In this document: one piece after another, positions 26,138 to 34,607 of the stretch | Layout: each line of letters opens with the position of its first letter | Numbering within the stretch: position 1 is the stretch's first letter | NCBI GenBank assembly: GCA_016124805.1 | Contig: WGND01000009.1 | Span: 124,001-188,000 of the forward strand | DNA from: Hyphomicrobiales bacterium | GTDB taxonomy: Bacteria; Pseudomonadota; Alphaproteobacteria; Parvibaculales; Parvibaculaceae | Reading direction: 5' to 3' | Length of the DNA stretch: 64,000 nt | Program-made: the position numbers and the translations under genes | The notes under the pieces: generated by a model | What the model saw: only the letters and a program-made list of their open reading frames with translations | The model's database searches: none | Told to the model about the DNA's origin: nothing

Positions 26138-27484
26138 ATGAGCGCCGATCACACCGCCACTGCGGGCGTTGCCATTCCCAATGATCTGGAAGCCATGTGG
26201 CTTCCCTTCACGCCCAACCGGCAGTTCAAGCGTGAGCCGCGTCTCGTCTCCCGCGCCAAGGACATGCATTACTACAAGCCCGACGGCACGGCGGTGCTGG
26301 ATGCCACGGCGGGCCTGTGGTGCTCCAATGCCGGCCATTGCCGCGATCACATCGTCTCGGCCATCCAGGCACAGGCGGCTGAACTTGATTTTGCACCCTC
26401 CTTCCAGTTCGGCCACCCCAAATCCTTCGAATTGGCGAGCCGCATTGCCGATCTGGCACCCGGCGATCTCGATCATGTTTTCTTCTGCAATTCAGGTTCT
26501 GAAGCGGCTGACTCCGCGCTCAAGATGGCGATTGCCTATCATCGCGCCAATGGCGAGGGCTCACGCACGCGCCTGATCGGTCGCGAACGCGGCTATCATG
26601 GCGTCGGCTTTGGCGGCATTTCGGTGGGCGGCATGGTGGCCAACCGCAAATTCTTCGGGCCGCTTCTGGCCGGTGTCGACCATCTCTCCCACACCTATAA
26701 TCGCGCCGAGCAGGCCTTCACCATCGGCCAGCCCGAATGGGGCGTGCATCTGGCCGATGAGTTGCAGCGTCTGGTGGAACTGCATGATGCCTCCACCATC
26801 GCTGCCGTCATTGTCGAGCCCATGGCTGGCTCCACCGGCGTGCTGCCGCCCCCCAAGGGTTACCTGCAGCGGCTGCGCGAAATCTGCGACAAGCATGGCA
26901 TCCTGCTGATTTTCGATGAGGTCATCACCGGCTTTGGCCGTCTGGGCTATGCCACCGCCGCCGAGCGCTTCGGCGTGACGCCCGACCTTCTGACCTTCGC
27001 CAAGGGTGTCACCAGCGGGGCGATCCCCATGGGCGGCGTCATGGTGCGCAAGCATATCTATGAAGCCTTCCAGACCGGCCCCGATCACATGATCGACCTC
27101 TTCCATGGCTACACCTATTCGGGTCATCCCATGGCGGCAGCGGCCGGCCTTGCCACGCTTGATGTCTATCGTGACGAGGGTCTTTTTGAACGCGCCCGCA
27201 CGCTCGAGCCGGTGATCGCTGAAGCCGCCATGTCGCTGAAAGGCCATCCGCTGATCCTTGATGTGCGCACCATCGGCCTTGTCGCCGCTGTGGATCTGGC
27301 CGGTGTTGACGGCCTGCCCGGCAAGCGCGGCTTTGATGCCATGCGCACCGCCTTTGAGCAGGAGAACATGATGGTGCGCGTGTCCGGCGACTGCATCGCC
27401 TTCTCGCCGCCGCTCATCGTCTCGAAAGAACAGATCGCGGAGATCTTCGAAAAGTTCCGCCGCGTGCTCGACAAGATCGCCTGA
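26138..27484 (+). CDS. Class III aminotransferase, omega-amino acid:pyruvate type
   Basis: PLP-dependent transaminase of 448 residues. It closely resembles beta-alanine/omega-amino acid:pyruvate aminotransferases: MWLPFTPNRQFKREPRLV, DATAGLWCSNAGH, SFQFGHPKSFELA, FFCNSGSEAADSALKMA, IGRERGYHGV, AGSTGVLPPPKGYLQRLREICD, IFDEVITGFGRLG with the cofactor Asp, and FAKGVTSGAIPMGG with the Schiff-base Lys. Likely donors are beta-alanine, GABA, putrescine-derived or similar amines. The ATG at 26138 has AGGAG 6 nt upstream. A strong terminator follows at 27510. The adjacent PuuR-like regulator supports a catabolic role. Confidence 0.92.
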   Translation: MSADHTATAGVAIPNDLEAMWLPFTPNRQFKREPRLVSRAKDMHYYKPDGTAVLDATAGLWCSNAGHCRDHIVSAIQAQAAELDFAPSFQFGHPKSFELASRIADLAPGDLDHVFFCNSGSEAADSALKMAIAYHRANGEGSRTRLIGRERGYHGVGFGGISVGGMVANRKFFGPLLAGVDHLSHTYNRAEQAFTIGQPEWGVHLADELQRLVELHDASTIAAVIVEPMAGSTGVLPPPKGYLQRLREICDKHGILLIFDEVITGFGRLGYATAAERFGVTPDLLTFAKGVTSGAIPMGGVMVRKHIYEAFQTGPDHMIDLFHGYTYSGHPMAAAAGLATLDVYRDEGLFERARTLEPVIAEAAMSLKGHPLILDVRTIGLVAAVDLAGVDGLPGKRGFDAMRTAFEQENMMVRVSGDCIAFSPPLIVSKEQIAEIFEKFRRVLDKIA

Positions 27485-27509
27485 GCCTTCCGGCCTCGCC
27501 AAAGCAAAA

Positions 27510-27538
27510 CCCTCCGCAAGCCATTGCGGAGGGTTTTT
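27510..27538 (+). terminator. Rho-independent terminator of the aminotransferase gene
   Basis: Perfect 10-bp stem CCCTCCGCAA / TTGCGGAGGG with a GCCA loop, followed by five T. It lies 26 bp after the stop codon. The complementary strand also ends near the convergent metallo-beta-lactamase gene, and A-residues precede the stem, so it may act in both directions. Confidence 0.93.
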
Positions 27539-27557
27539 CGTTTCAGCACGCGCCAGC

Positions 27558-28871
27558 TTAATTCTGGTTGTGCTGACCAAGTATTTGCAGCGACTGGCGC
27601 TCGGCAAAGCCATAAATGCCCTTCGCCATCAGCGAGGCTTCGGCCTGACGGCGCGCGCCAAAGACCTCGGCGCGGACGCCATGGGCCACGATATTTTCAG
27701 GGTCCGCCTGCACCGCCATTTCAGCCAGGTGACAGGCAAGGCGCAGATCGCCTGCCTGCGCGACTTCGCTGGCGCGGGTGGCAAGCTTGTCGGCCCCACC
27801 GGCAAGGCGTGCCATTTCGGCAGCCAGCACCGCATCGGGCGCCGGCTTCAAATGGGCCGGATTGCCATCATACCAGCCGCCATAGAGCCGCCAGATATTG
27901 TGGATGACAAATTCCGGCTCGTCATAGACGGGCCGCAGATAAGGCTTGTTCATAAGCTCGGTCGGCAGCTTGACGGCATGCACGATCTCATCAAGACGCG
28001 CACCCTCATTCATCATGGCGAGTGTCTGCTCGACGAGCATTTCGAGCACGGTGGCAATGGCATCGAGCACGCCGGCAATGCGCGCCTTGCCCGCAATCGG
28101 CAGACCATGGGCAGGCAGCAGCAGCTCGGGCTCGCGGGCCGCCATTTCGCGCAGGGCGCGAGCCCATTCCAGCGGATAGCGCTGCACTTTTTGCGGGTTG
28201 CCGGCATTGGGGAAGACCCAGGTGATGAAATCGCCCGAGCAGATCGCCTTGTGCTCCGGCACCCAGGCCCAGAGATGGTCGTCGGTTTCGCCAATGGCGT
28301 GATGCAGTTCAAAGCGGGTATCGCCTGACCTGATTTCCAGACGGTCGCGGAAGGTCGTGTCGGGCTCCACCCACGGATCGGGGCCGAAGCGGCGGGCACC
28401 CGGTGTCGCACTCCCGTCACCCATCCGGAGTTCGGAGGCAGGGGCAAACTGGCGCGCATTGATGATGTAGTTATAGCCGTTGGTCTGCTCGTAGCGGCGG
28501 AAGCGCGGGCTGACATTTTCATGCGCGACGATGCGCGGGCGACGCGCCTCTTTCTCGCAGGCCTCGCAGAGGAAGGCCCCCGTGCCGCCGACATGATCGG
28601 CATGACCATGGGTGTAGCAGATATGGGAAACGGGCTCGTCGGTCCAGCCGCGCAGCGACTTCAGCACGCCGCCGCCAAAGGCCTCAAGGCTCGTATCGAA
28701 TAGCACCAGCCCGTCGCCGGTCTTGAAGACCACGACATGGGAGAAGGCTTCGACCATGGCGATGCCATTGCCAAGCTCGGAAAGCTCGGTCGTGGGCCGG
28801 TTGATGAGCCCCGCCCCTTCGTAGATATCATTGTCGATAAAGCGCTCTGACAGCGCCAAAAGATCAGCCAT
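27558..28871 (-). CDS. Alkylsulfatase-like metallo-beta-lactamase-fold hydrolase
   Basis: 437-residue protein with an N-terminal metallo-beta-lactamase domain and a C-terminal alkylsulfatase-type dimerisation region. The metal motif is THGHADHVGG, with further ligands likely in RIVAHENVSPR, HHAIGETDDHLW and SGDFITWVFPNAG. The C-terminal part (PYLRPVYDEPEFVIHNIWRLYGGWYDGNPAHLKPAP and the following helical repeats) is typical of the SdsA1/BDS1 group. The short C-terminal SCP-2-like lipid domain of full alkylsulfatases is not present, since the protein ends soon after the helices. No signal peptide is seen. It could cleave sulfate or other esters; substrate is unproven. It is transcribed toward the aminotransferase. 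Confidence 0.85.
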   Translation of the reverse strand: MADLLALSERFIDNDIYEGAGLINRPTTELSELGNGIAMVEAFSHVVVFKTGDGLVLFDTSLEAFGGGVLKSLRGWTDEPVSHICYTHGHADHVGGTGAFLCEACEKEARRPRIVAHENVSPRFRRYEQTNGYNYIINARQFAPASELRMGDGSATPGARRFGPDPWVEPDTTFRDRLEIRSGDTRFELHHAIGETDDHLWAWVPEHKAICSGDFITWVFPNAGNPQKVQRYPLEWARALREMAAREPELLLPAHGLPIAGKARIAGVLDAIATVLEMLVEQTLAMMNEGARLDEIVHAVKLPTELMNKPYLRPVYDEPEFVIHNIWRLYGGWYDGNPAHLKPAPDAVLAAEMARLAGGADKLATRASEVAQAGDLRLACHLAEMAVQADPENIVAHGVRAEVFGARRQAEASLMAKGIYGFAERQSLQILGQHNQN

Positions 28872-28989
28872 GAGGTCCTCCGTTCGATGCCGCCTCTCTT
28901 GAACGGGAGGCGTGTCGCATCATTGAGACTCGACTGAACCCTGTCGACAATTCTCTCGCTCCGTTCCGCCTGACGGAATTAAGCCCGCC

Positions 28990-29844
28990 TCAGGAAGGCG
29001 GCAGAAGACCTATCCGCTTGCCGAAGATGGCGTCGAGGCGGCGCTTGGGCATCAGGCGCGGGATGACCCAGTCCATCAGCCAGTTGGGCACGATGGCATA
29101 GCGCGTCTTGGGTTTTTCCGTCGTCAGTGCCTTCAGGATCAAGCGGCCGAGTTTTTCAGGTGCCATGCCCTTCTTGCCGCTTTCGAGAAAGAAATCCCTG
29201 AATTTGGTCAACGCGGGCAGATAGGGGCTGTTGCCATAGGGGGTGATGTCGACCTCTTCGGCCTTGCCCCAGATGGCGGTTTTCACCGCACCTGGCCCGA
29301 TGATGATGACATCAATTCCAAACAGCAGAAGCTCGCGGCGCAGGCTCTCGGAAAAGCCTTCAATGGCAAATTTCGAGGCCGCATAGGGCCCAATGAAGGG
29401 GGCAGCAAACTTGCCGCCGACCGAGGAAATATTGATGATGCGACCGGGCTTGCCCTTGAGATCGGTGTCGGCGCCCAGCAGCGGCGCAAAAGCCTGCGTC
29501 ACCAGAAGCGGTCCCATGAGATTGACATCCATCTGCTTGCGGAAGTCATTGGGATCGATTTCGATCAGCGGCCCGGAGACCGCAATGCCGGCATTGTTCA
29601 CAAGGCCGAAAAGCTTTTCGCCCATCAGAGCCGCGCGAACCTCTTCAGCGGCCTTGCGGATCGCGGCTTCGTCAGTGACATCGAAAAAGAGCGGCGTGAA
29701 TTTGTCGCCGAATTCTCCCTTGAGGCGGTCGGCATCTTCCTGCTTGCGGACACTGCCGAAGACGTGAAAGCCCTTACCCGTCAGAATTTTCGTTGCGCCC
29801 CAGCCAATGCCTGTCGAGACGCCTGTGATGACAACACTCTTCAT
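28990..29844 (-). CDS. Short-chain dehydrogenase/reductase
   Basis: NAD(P)-dependent SDR of 284 residues. The cofactor motif is TGVSTGIG, the structural NNAG follows as VNNAGIAV, and the catalytic residues are Ser in ISSVGG, and Tyr/Lys in YAASK. The long C-terminal tail (PNWLMDWVIPRLMPKRRLDAIFGKRIG) is hydrophobic and basic and resembles the membrane-associating tails of retinol-dehydrogenase-like SDRs. The ATG at 29844 has GGGGAG 7 nt upstream; an earlier ATG is not supported. Substrate unknown. It follows a GNAT acetyltransferase gene by 48 bp on the same strand. Confidence 0.88.
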   Translation of the reverse strand: MKSVVITGVSTGIGWGATKILTGKGFHVFGSVRKQEDADRLKGEFGDKFTPLFFDVTDEAAIRKAAEEVRAALMGEKLFGLVNNAGIAVSGPLIEIDPNDFRKQMDVNLMGPLLVTQAFAPLLGADTDLKGKPGRIINISSVGGKFAAPFIGPYAASKFAIEGFSESLRRELLLFGIDVIIIGPGAVKTAIWGKAEEVDITPYGNSPYLPALTKFRDFFLESGKKGMAPEKLGRLILKALTTEKPKTRYAIVPNWLMDWVIPRLMPKRRLDAIFGKRIGLLPPS

Positions 29845-29892
29845 GATCCGCTCCCCTTGTTTCCTGCTCCCCCCAACATGGGGACGCATGGT

Positions 29893-30342
29893 TCAAAGGT
29901 CGAGGTCGAATCTGACCCAATCTGTTTTTTCAGCCAGTTTTTTATAGAGCGCCTGAGCGGTGTCATTGTCTGAAGCGGTCTGCCAATAAAGGCGCAGCCA
30001 GCCCTCGGCCCGGCCTTTTTCGGCCAGCGCCTCGATCAGGGCCCGCCCCGCGCCCGATCCGCGGGCTTCGGGGGCCACGAACAGGTCTTCCAGATAACAG
30101 ACCGGTCGGGGATCCCAGGTGCCTGCATGGGGGATCGCATGGGCAAAACCGACAGGAGCGTCGTCAGCATCGACCGCCATGAGACCGATAATCTCGCCTG
30201 CCGGGTCGAGTATGCGCGCCCATGTGTTGTCGCTCACCTCTGGTGTGAGTGTGCTTTTGTAAAAGGTGAGATAGCCTGCCCACAACCGGTCCCATGCCGC
30301 GCGGTCGCGGGCGGCAAAGGGGCGGATAGTCACTTGCACCAT
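29893..30342 (-). CDS. GNAT family N-acetyltransferase
   Basis: 149-residue acetyl-CoA-dependent acetyltransferase. Motif A is YLEDLFVAPEARGSGAGRALIEAL, containing the R-x-x-G-x-G/A acetyl-CoA site, and motif B follows as RLYWQTASDNDTAQALYKKLAEK. This pattern is common in GNATs acting on small amines or amino acids. The open frame extends upstream for 67 codons to 30543, but that part reads through palindromic repeats and has no protein character, so the start is placed at 30342 (MVQVTIRPF). Substrate unknown. Confidence 0.85.
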   Translation of the reverse strand: MVQVTIRPFAARDRAAWDRLWAGYLTFYKSTLTPEVSDNTWARILDPAGEIIGLMAVDADDAPVGFAHAIPHAGTWDPRPVCYLEDLFVAPEARGSGAGRALIEALAEKGRAEGWLRLYWQTASDNDTAQALYKKLAEKTDWVRFDLDL

Positions 30343-30432
30343 GTTCTCGATCCCGGTCTTTGGTCCTCTGAGGTGGCCCACACTCCACCCATCAGGCGAC
30401 CGCATCAACCCCTGTCTGGCAACGACAAGAAA

Positions 30433-30569
30433 GGCGTGGATGGCCCGGACAAGCCGGGCCATGACGACAAAAGAAGGATGGATCCCGGCACAAGGCCGGG
30501 ATGACGGTTGTTGTTTGGGCCTTTCAAAAACAAAAGCCGTCATCCCCGATTCAGTCGGGGATCCACATC
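30433..30569. repeat. Cluster of three palindromic repeat units
   Basis: Three units of the same design lie in the gap between the GNAT and SDR genes: stem ATGGCCCGG/CCGGGCCAT (30440-30462), ATCCCGGC/GCCGGGAT (30482-30502) and ATCCCCGA/TCGGGGAT (30542-30562). Each has an 8-9 bp stem and a 5-nt loop (ACAAG in the first two) and is bounded by GGAT on one side and GATGAC-like sequence on the other. The third unit is inverted relative to the first two. Two more units occur at 38185-38253. They resemble intergenic REP-like elements of alphaproteobacteria. Confidence 0.8.
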
Positions 30570-30578
30570 ATCCGGCTT

Positions 30579-31343
30579 TCAGGAAATCGTCACGCCGCCA
30601 TCAATGACCATCTGCTGACCGGTCATGAAGGCACCGGCGGGGCTCGCCAGGAAGACAGCCGCACCGGCAATCTCATCGGGCTCACCGATACGCCGCAGCG
30701 GGGCATTGGAGGTCGAGTTTTCCAGGATCTTGGGATCGTCCCAGAGCGCCTTGGCAAAATAGGTCTTGATGAGGCCCGGCGCGATGCAGTTCACACGCAC
30801 ATTCTGGCCGCCATATTCGACCGAGAGATTGCGGGCGAGCTGGAAATCGGCCGCCTTGGAAATGCAATAGGCGCCCAGAATAGGCGAGCCTTTAAGACCG
30901 CCAATCGAGGAGATGATGATGATCGAGCCGTCCTTGCGCTCGGCCATCTGCGGCAGAACCATATGGGCAAGCCAGTGATTGCTCTTCACATTGGAGCTCA
31001 TGATCTTGTCGAAAGCGTCGTCGGGAATATCCTTGGACGGGCCGAAATAGGGATTTACAGCGGCGTTGCAGACGAGCACATCGACCTTGCCCCATTTTTC
31101 CATCGTCGAGTCGACCAGGCGCTGCAGGTCGGCCTTGTCGGAAATGTTGCAGGGCACGGCGATGGCCGCATCCGGATATTTGGCGTTGATTTCACCTGCA
31201 ACCTTGTCGCAGGAGTCCGCTTTACGGCTGGAAACCACCACTTTTGCGCCATGTTCGGCAAATCGATGCACAATCGCCTCGCCAATGCCGCGTGTCGAAC
31301 CGGTGACAATGGCCACCTTTCCCTTGAGATCAAACAGTGTCAT
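30579..31343 (-). CDS. Short-chain dehydrogenase/reductase (FabG-like)
   Basis: Classical 254-residue SDR. TGSTRGIGEA binds the nicotinamide cofactor, VCNAAVNP is the NNAG region, and the catalytic Ser-Tyr-Lys are in SSIGG and YCISK. The C-terminal PLRRIGEPDEIAGAAVFLASPAGAFMTGQQMVIDGG segment is standard for the FabG-like branch. The C-terminal end is complete. It is likely an alcohol/ketone oxidoreductase of lipid or xenobiotic metabolism; the substrate cannot be told. Palindromic repeats lie just downstream. The upstream gap to the OmpA-like lipoprotein gene (248 bp) must hold both divergent promoters. Confidence 0.9.
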   Translation of the reverse strand: MTLFDLKGKVAIVTGSTRGIGEAIVHRFAEHGAKVVVSSRKADSCDKVAGEINAKYPDAAIAVPCNISDKADLQRLVDSTMEKWGKVDVLVCNAAVNPYFGPSKDIPDDAFDKIMSSNVKSNHWLAHMVLPQMAERKDGSIIIISSIGGLKGSPILGAYCISKAADFQLARNLSVEYGGQNVRVNCIAPGLIKTYFAKALWDDPKILENSTSNAPLRRIGEPDEIAGAAVFLASPAGAFMTGQQMVIDGGVTIS

Positions 31344-31591
31344 TTCGTCTTCTACTCCCTTGTCGTGTTCCTGTTATTGCGGGATTCCATAATGCAGCCT
31401 CATGCCGCTTCTCGCGGCGGTCAAGCTTTGCTACCCTGTTTGCGACGGTGGGCTCAAGGTTTTCGCTGCTTTTCTAGCGAACCGGGCCTCAGGGGGTACT
31501 GGGCATCGGAACATGGCCCGTTCGCATGTTCCATGACATCGACATCGCGCCCGCAATATGCGCCGCGGCAACAAGTACTGGAGAAGACAGA

Positions 31592-32257
31592 ATGCTTTTC
31601 AAACGGACAATGGTCGTCCTGACCTGCTCAGCCTTCCTGCTGGCGGCCTGCACAACGCAAGACCCCTATACCGGTGAACAGAAAACCAGCAAGGCAACCT
31701 ATGGCGCGGCCATCGGTGCGGTGGCTGGTGCGCTGGGCGGCGCGCTGATCGGTCGTGGTGGCGCCAACCGCAATGCGATCCTGCTGGGTGCCGGTATCGG
31801 CGCGTTGGCTGGTGGTGCAGCCGGCAATTATATGGACCGTCAGGAAGCTGAACTCACACAGCGTCTGCGCTCGTCGGGCGTCAGCGTCACCCGCGTGGGC
31901 AACGACATCATCCTGAATATGCCCGGTAATATCACCTTTGCCACCGACTCGGCGGATGTGAGTGCGAATTTCTATGATGTGCTCAATTCCGTCGCCATCG
32001 TGCTGAAGAAATACGACAAAACGCTGGTCGACGTGACCGGTCACACCGACTCGACAGGCTCGGCGCAGTACAATCTCGAGCTCTCGCAGCGGCGTGCGCA
32101 GAGCGTGGCCAGCTATCTGATCACGCAGGGCACCGACAGCCGCCGCTTCCTCATTCAGGGTGCCGGCGAAAGCCAGCCGATTGCGGATAACAACACAGCC
32201 GCCGGGCGCGAGCAGAACCGTCGCGTTGAAATCCGTCTCTCGCCGCTTACCGCTTAG
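31592..32257 (+). CDS. OmpA-family lipoprotein (YiaD/Pal-like)
   Basis: 221-residue outer-membrane lipoprotein. The signal peptide ends in lipobox LLAAC (Cys at about residue 20). Next comes a glycine-rich stretch with GAAIGAVAGALGGALIGRGG and a repeat-like GAGIGALAGGAAGNYMD, as in Gly-zipper proteins. The C-terminal OmpA domain begins about residue 105 (ITFATDSADVSANFYDVLN) and includes VTGHTDSTGSAQYNLELSQRRAQSVASYL, and the conserved NRRVEIRL end, which binds peptidoglycan. It should link the outer membrane to the cell wall. The ATG at 31592 has GGAGA 7 nt upstream. Confidence 0.92.
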   Translation: MLFKRTMVVLTCSAFLLAACTTQDPYTGEQKTSKATYGAAIGAVAGALGGALIGRGGANRNAILLGAGIGALAGGAAGNYMDRQEAELTQRLRSSGVSVTRVGNDIILNMPGNITFATDSADVSANFYDVLNSVAIVLKKYDKTLVDVTGHTDSTGSAQYNLELSQRRAQSVASYLITQGTDSRRFLIQGAGESQPIADNNTAAGREQNRRVEIRLSPLTA

Positions 32258-32277
32258 GCGCGACGGACGAAAACGGA

Positions 32278-32307
32278 AAGGCCCGGCATCACTGCCGGGC
32301 CTTTTTT
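32278..32307 (+). terminator. Rho-independent terminator of the OmpA-like lipoprotein gene
   Basis: Perfect 11-bp stem AAGGCCCGGCA / TGCCGGGCCTT with a TCAC loop, followed by T-run to 32307. The A-rich 5' side allows it to act on the opposite strand too, where the glutathione peroxidase gene ends at 32324. Confidence 0.92.
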
Positions 32308-32323
32308 GTTGGGCGCAAGCGCC

Positions 32324-32803
32324 TCAGCTTTCCAGCAGGTTTTCAATTTCCGCTATCAGCATGGCATCCATCGGGCTCGTCTTGCTGGGATAGACATTGA
32401 CGAGTTCACCATCCGGCCCGATCAGATATTTATGGAAGTTCCAGCGCGGACGGGCATCCTCGCCAGCCACTTCCGTGATCCATTGATAAAAAGGATGGGC
32501 TTCACCGCCGATCACGACCTGCTTGGCCGTCAGCGGAAAATCGACGCCATAATTCACCTCACAGAATGCCAGCACCTCGGCTTCGCTGCCGGGCTCCTGG
32601 GCCCCGAAATCATTGCTCGGCACCCCGATCACCACCAGACCCCGCGCCTTGTAGCGCTCCCAGAGGCCCTGCAATTCACGATATTGGGGGGTAAAACCGC
32701 AGCGGCTGGCCGTATTGACGATCAGCACCGGGCTGCCGCGAAAGCTCTCCAGCGACAGCGCTTCGCCATTGATCATCTGAAATTCATAGTCATGGGCTGA
32801 CAT
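32324..32803 (-). CDS. Glutathione peroxidase
   Basis: 159-residue thiol peroxidase that reduces hydrogen or lipid peroxides. The peroxidatic Cys is C35 in VNTASRCGFTPQY, the Gln of the catalytic set is in SNDFGAQEPGS, and the Trp-Asn pair is in RPRWNFHKYLIG. A second Cys lies in AFCEVNYGVDF, the position used by thioredoxin-dependent Cys-GPx enzymes, so thioredoxin may be the true reductant. No signal peptide. The gene stands alone, converging on the lipoprotein terminator. Confidence 0.93.
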   Translation of the reverse strand: MSAHDYEFQMINGEALSLESFRGSPVLIVNTASRCGFTPQYRELQGLWERYKARGLVVIGVPSNDFGAQEPGSEAEVLAFCEVNYGVDFPLTAKQVVIGGEAHPFYQWITEVAGEDARPRWNFHKYLIGPDGELVNVYPSKTSPMDAMLIAEIENLLES

Positions 32804-33012
32804 GATGGGCCTCCCTTTTTGTCGACCTGAACGGGGTTCAGCCTAGCAGGGGCGCGCCGCGCTTCCTACGGGCAAAGCGGCCCCCCTTAGCCCTGTGAAA
32901 AACAGGTCGCGTGGTTAATCTTTTCTCAAACCCTGCCCCCTATGGTGAAGATTGAATGAATTTTGTCCGGGGGGCTGTGGGTGCCTTTCGGTCTTAAAAC
33001 GGGGCGAAGACC

Positions 33013-34500
33013 ATGCCGATCATCCGTCAGGCGCTTGCCATGATCCTCTACATCGTGCCGTCCATCGGCATTGGCTTCGGGGTCATGCATTTTGCCGGTT
33101 TTGATCCGAAACTCGCGGTCATGACCGGCCTGATTGCCGCCATGCTGGGGGCGGAAGCCCATGCGGCCTATTTCCGGAGCGTCGAACGGCGCAAATTCCG
33201 CGAGGAAATATACGATCTGCGCGGTGTGGCACTGGCCCTTGCCCGCGACATGGATGTCGCTGCCGATCGCATTGTCGAAATTGAAGACCGCTATGAGCGC
33301 GAAACCGAGGAACGCATCGGGCGCATTTTTGCCGAAATCCGCGTTGTTGAAGCGCTCGTCAAGCAGCTCGCCTTTGCCCGTGGCGGCATCACCATGGCCT
33401 CGCTGGTGAGCGACCCGGAAGATTTTGATCTGCCCGCCGAGCACGCCGCTGACAGCATTGACCCGCATGATTATGACGCGGGGCCGCAGATCGACATGCT
33501 GACCTCTGACGAGCCGACATCCGATGCCTATAGCCATATCTATCTGGATTCCGATGAGGGCCATTTCACCGGCGAGATGATCAACGCCTCCTGTGAACTC
33601 GAAGATGGTGACAAAGCAATTGCCGACCATGACAGCGATGAGGCTGCCCTTGTTGCCGCCTCCATCGCCGCAGCCGTTGCCGAGCAGGCGCCACCGCCCC
33701 AGCCGCGCCTCAAGGTTGCGGAGATGACTGATGCGCAATTGCTGGACGCGGTACGCCATGCCCTCGAAACAAACCGCGTTGACCTCTATCTGCAGCCCGT
33801 TGTCGGCCTGCCCCAGCGCAAGACTAAATATTACGAAGCGCTCTCACGCCTGCGCACCGAAGACGGTGAACTGATCCTGCCGCATGACTATATGCGCGTG
33901 GCCGAACCCGCCGGCATGATGCCTGCGGTTGACAACATCCTTCTGTTCCGCTGTGTGCAGGTGGTGCGCAAGCTCGTTCAGCGCAACAAGCAGGCCGGCG
34001 TCTTCTGCAACATCTCCGCCTTCTCGCTGCTTGATTCCGAATTCTTCCCGCAATTCATCGACTATATGCAGCACAACAAGGATCTGGCGCCCAATCTGAT
34101 CTTTGAATTCTCGCAGGACACGGTGAACGGGGCTGGCGCCATCGAACTGGAAAGCCTGCAGGCGCTCGCCGATATCGGCTTCCGCTTCTCGATGGATCAT
34201 GTGACCAATCTCAAGCTCAATCCGCGCGAGCTGCATGACCGCCATTTCCGCCACATGAAAATTTCCGCCGCCCGTCTCCTCGACAGCGACGATGCTGGTG
34301 ACATTCATGTCGGCGATCTCAAGGAACTGCTGGCCCGCAACGGCATCCAGCTCATTGCCGACCGCATCGAGGTGGAGCGCGAAGTCGTCAATGTGCTCGA
34401 TTTCAATGTGGAATATGGTCAGGGCTTCCTCTTTGGCGAACCCCGCCCCGTGCGCGAGGAAGCCATGCGGCCGGTTGAAATGGCCATCGCCGCCGACTGA
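33013..34500 (+). CDS. Membrane-anchored degenerate EAL-domain protein (TipF-like)
   Basis: 495-residue protein with two N-terminal hydrophobic segments (about residues 7-27 and 33-49), a charged helical/coiled-coil region (YDLRGVALALARDMDVAADRIVEIEDRYERETEERI), an acidic linker to about residue 225, and a C-terminal EAL domain. The EAL core is partly kept (YYEALSRLR, FCNISAFSLL) but catalytic motifs are altered: DDFGTG is SMDHVTN, the metal-binding Asp before KI is missing (RHMKISAA) and the loop glutamate block reads IADRIEVE. I infer it binds but does not degrade cyclic di-GMP. The architecture resembles Caulobacter TipF, a flagellum-positioning factor. Confidence 0.8.
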   Translation: MPIIRQALAMILYIVPSIGIGFGVMHFAGFDPKLAVMTGLIAAMLGAEAHAAYFRSVERRKFREEIYDLRGVALALARDMDVAADRIVEIEDRYERETEERIGRIFAEIRVVEALVKQLAFARGGITMASLVSDPEDFDLPAEHAADSIDPHDYDAGPQIDMLTSDEPTSDAYSHIYLDSDEGHFTGEMINASCELEDGDKAIADHDSDEAALVAASIAAAVAEQAPPPQPRLKVAEMTDAQLLDAVRHALETNRVDLYLQPVVGLPQRKTKYYEALSRLRTEDGELILPHDYMRVAEPAGMMPAVDNILLFRCVQVVRKLVQRNKQAGVFCNISAFSLLDSEFFPQFIDYMQHNKDLAPNLIFEFSQDTVNGAGAIELESLQALADIGFRFSMDHVTNLKLNPRELHDRHFRHMKISAARLLDSDDAGDIHVGDLKELLARNGIQLIADRIEVEREVVNVLDFNVEYGQGFLFGEPRPVREEAMRPVEMAIAAD

Positions 34501-34519
34501 TCTGCCAGTTCATGCCGAG

Positions 34520-34547
34520 TTGACAGGGTGCGCCCCGCCGCTATCTT
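34520..34547 (+). promoter_or_regulatory. Probable sigma-70 promoter of dapD
   Basis: TTGACA (34520-34525) and TATCTT (34542-34547) with a 16-bp spacer lie 61 bp ahead of the dapD start. The -35 box is a perfect consensus match. A near-ideal ribosome binding site AAGGAG precedes the ATG. Confidence 0.62.
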
Positions 34548-34607
34548 GCGGGCGCGCAAGGCGACTGCCGCCTGACCCCCGCCTCGCCTGATCCAAGGAG
34601 ATCCCCC

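Noticed and set aside
30433..30569. CRISPR array
   Set aside because: Units are short palindromes without constant spacer length and lie in both orientations; no cas gene in the window.
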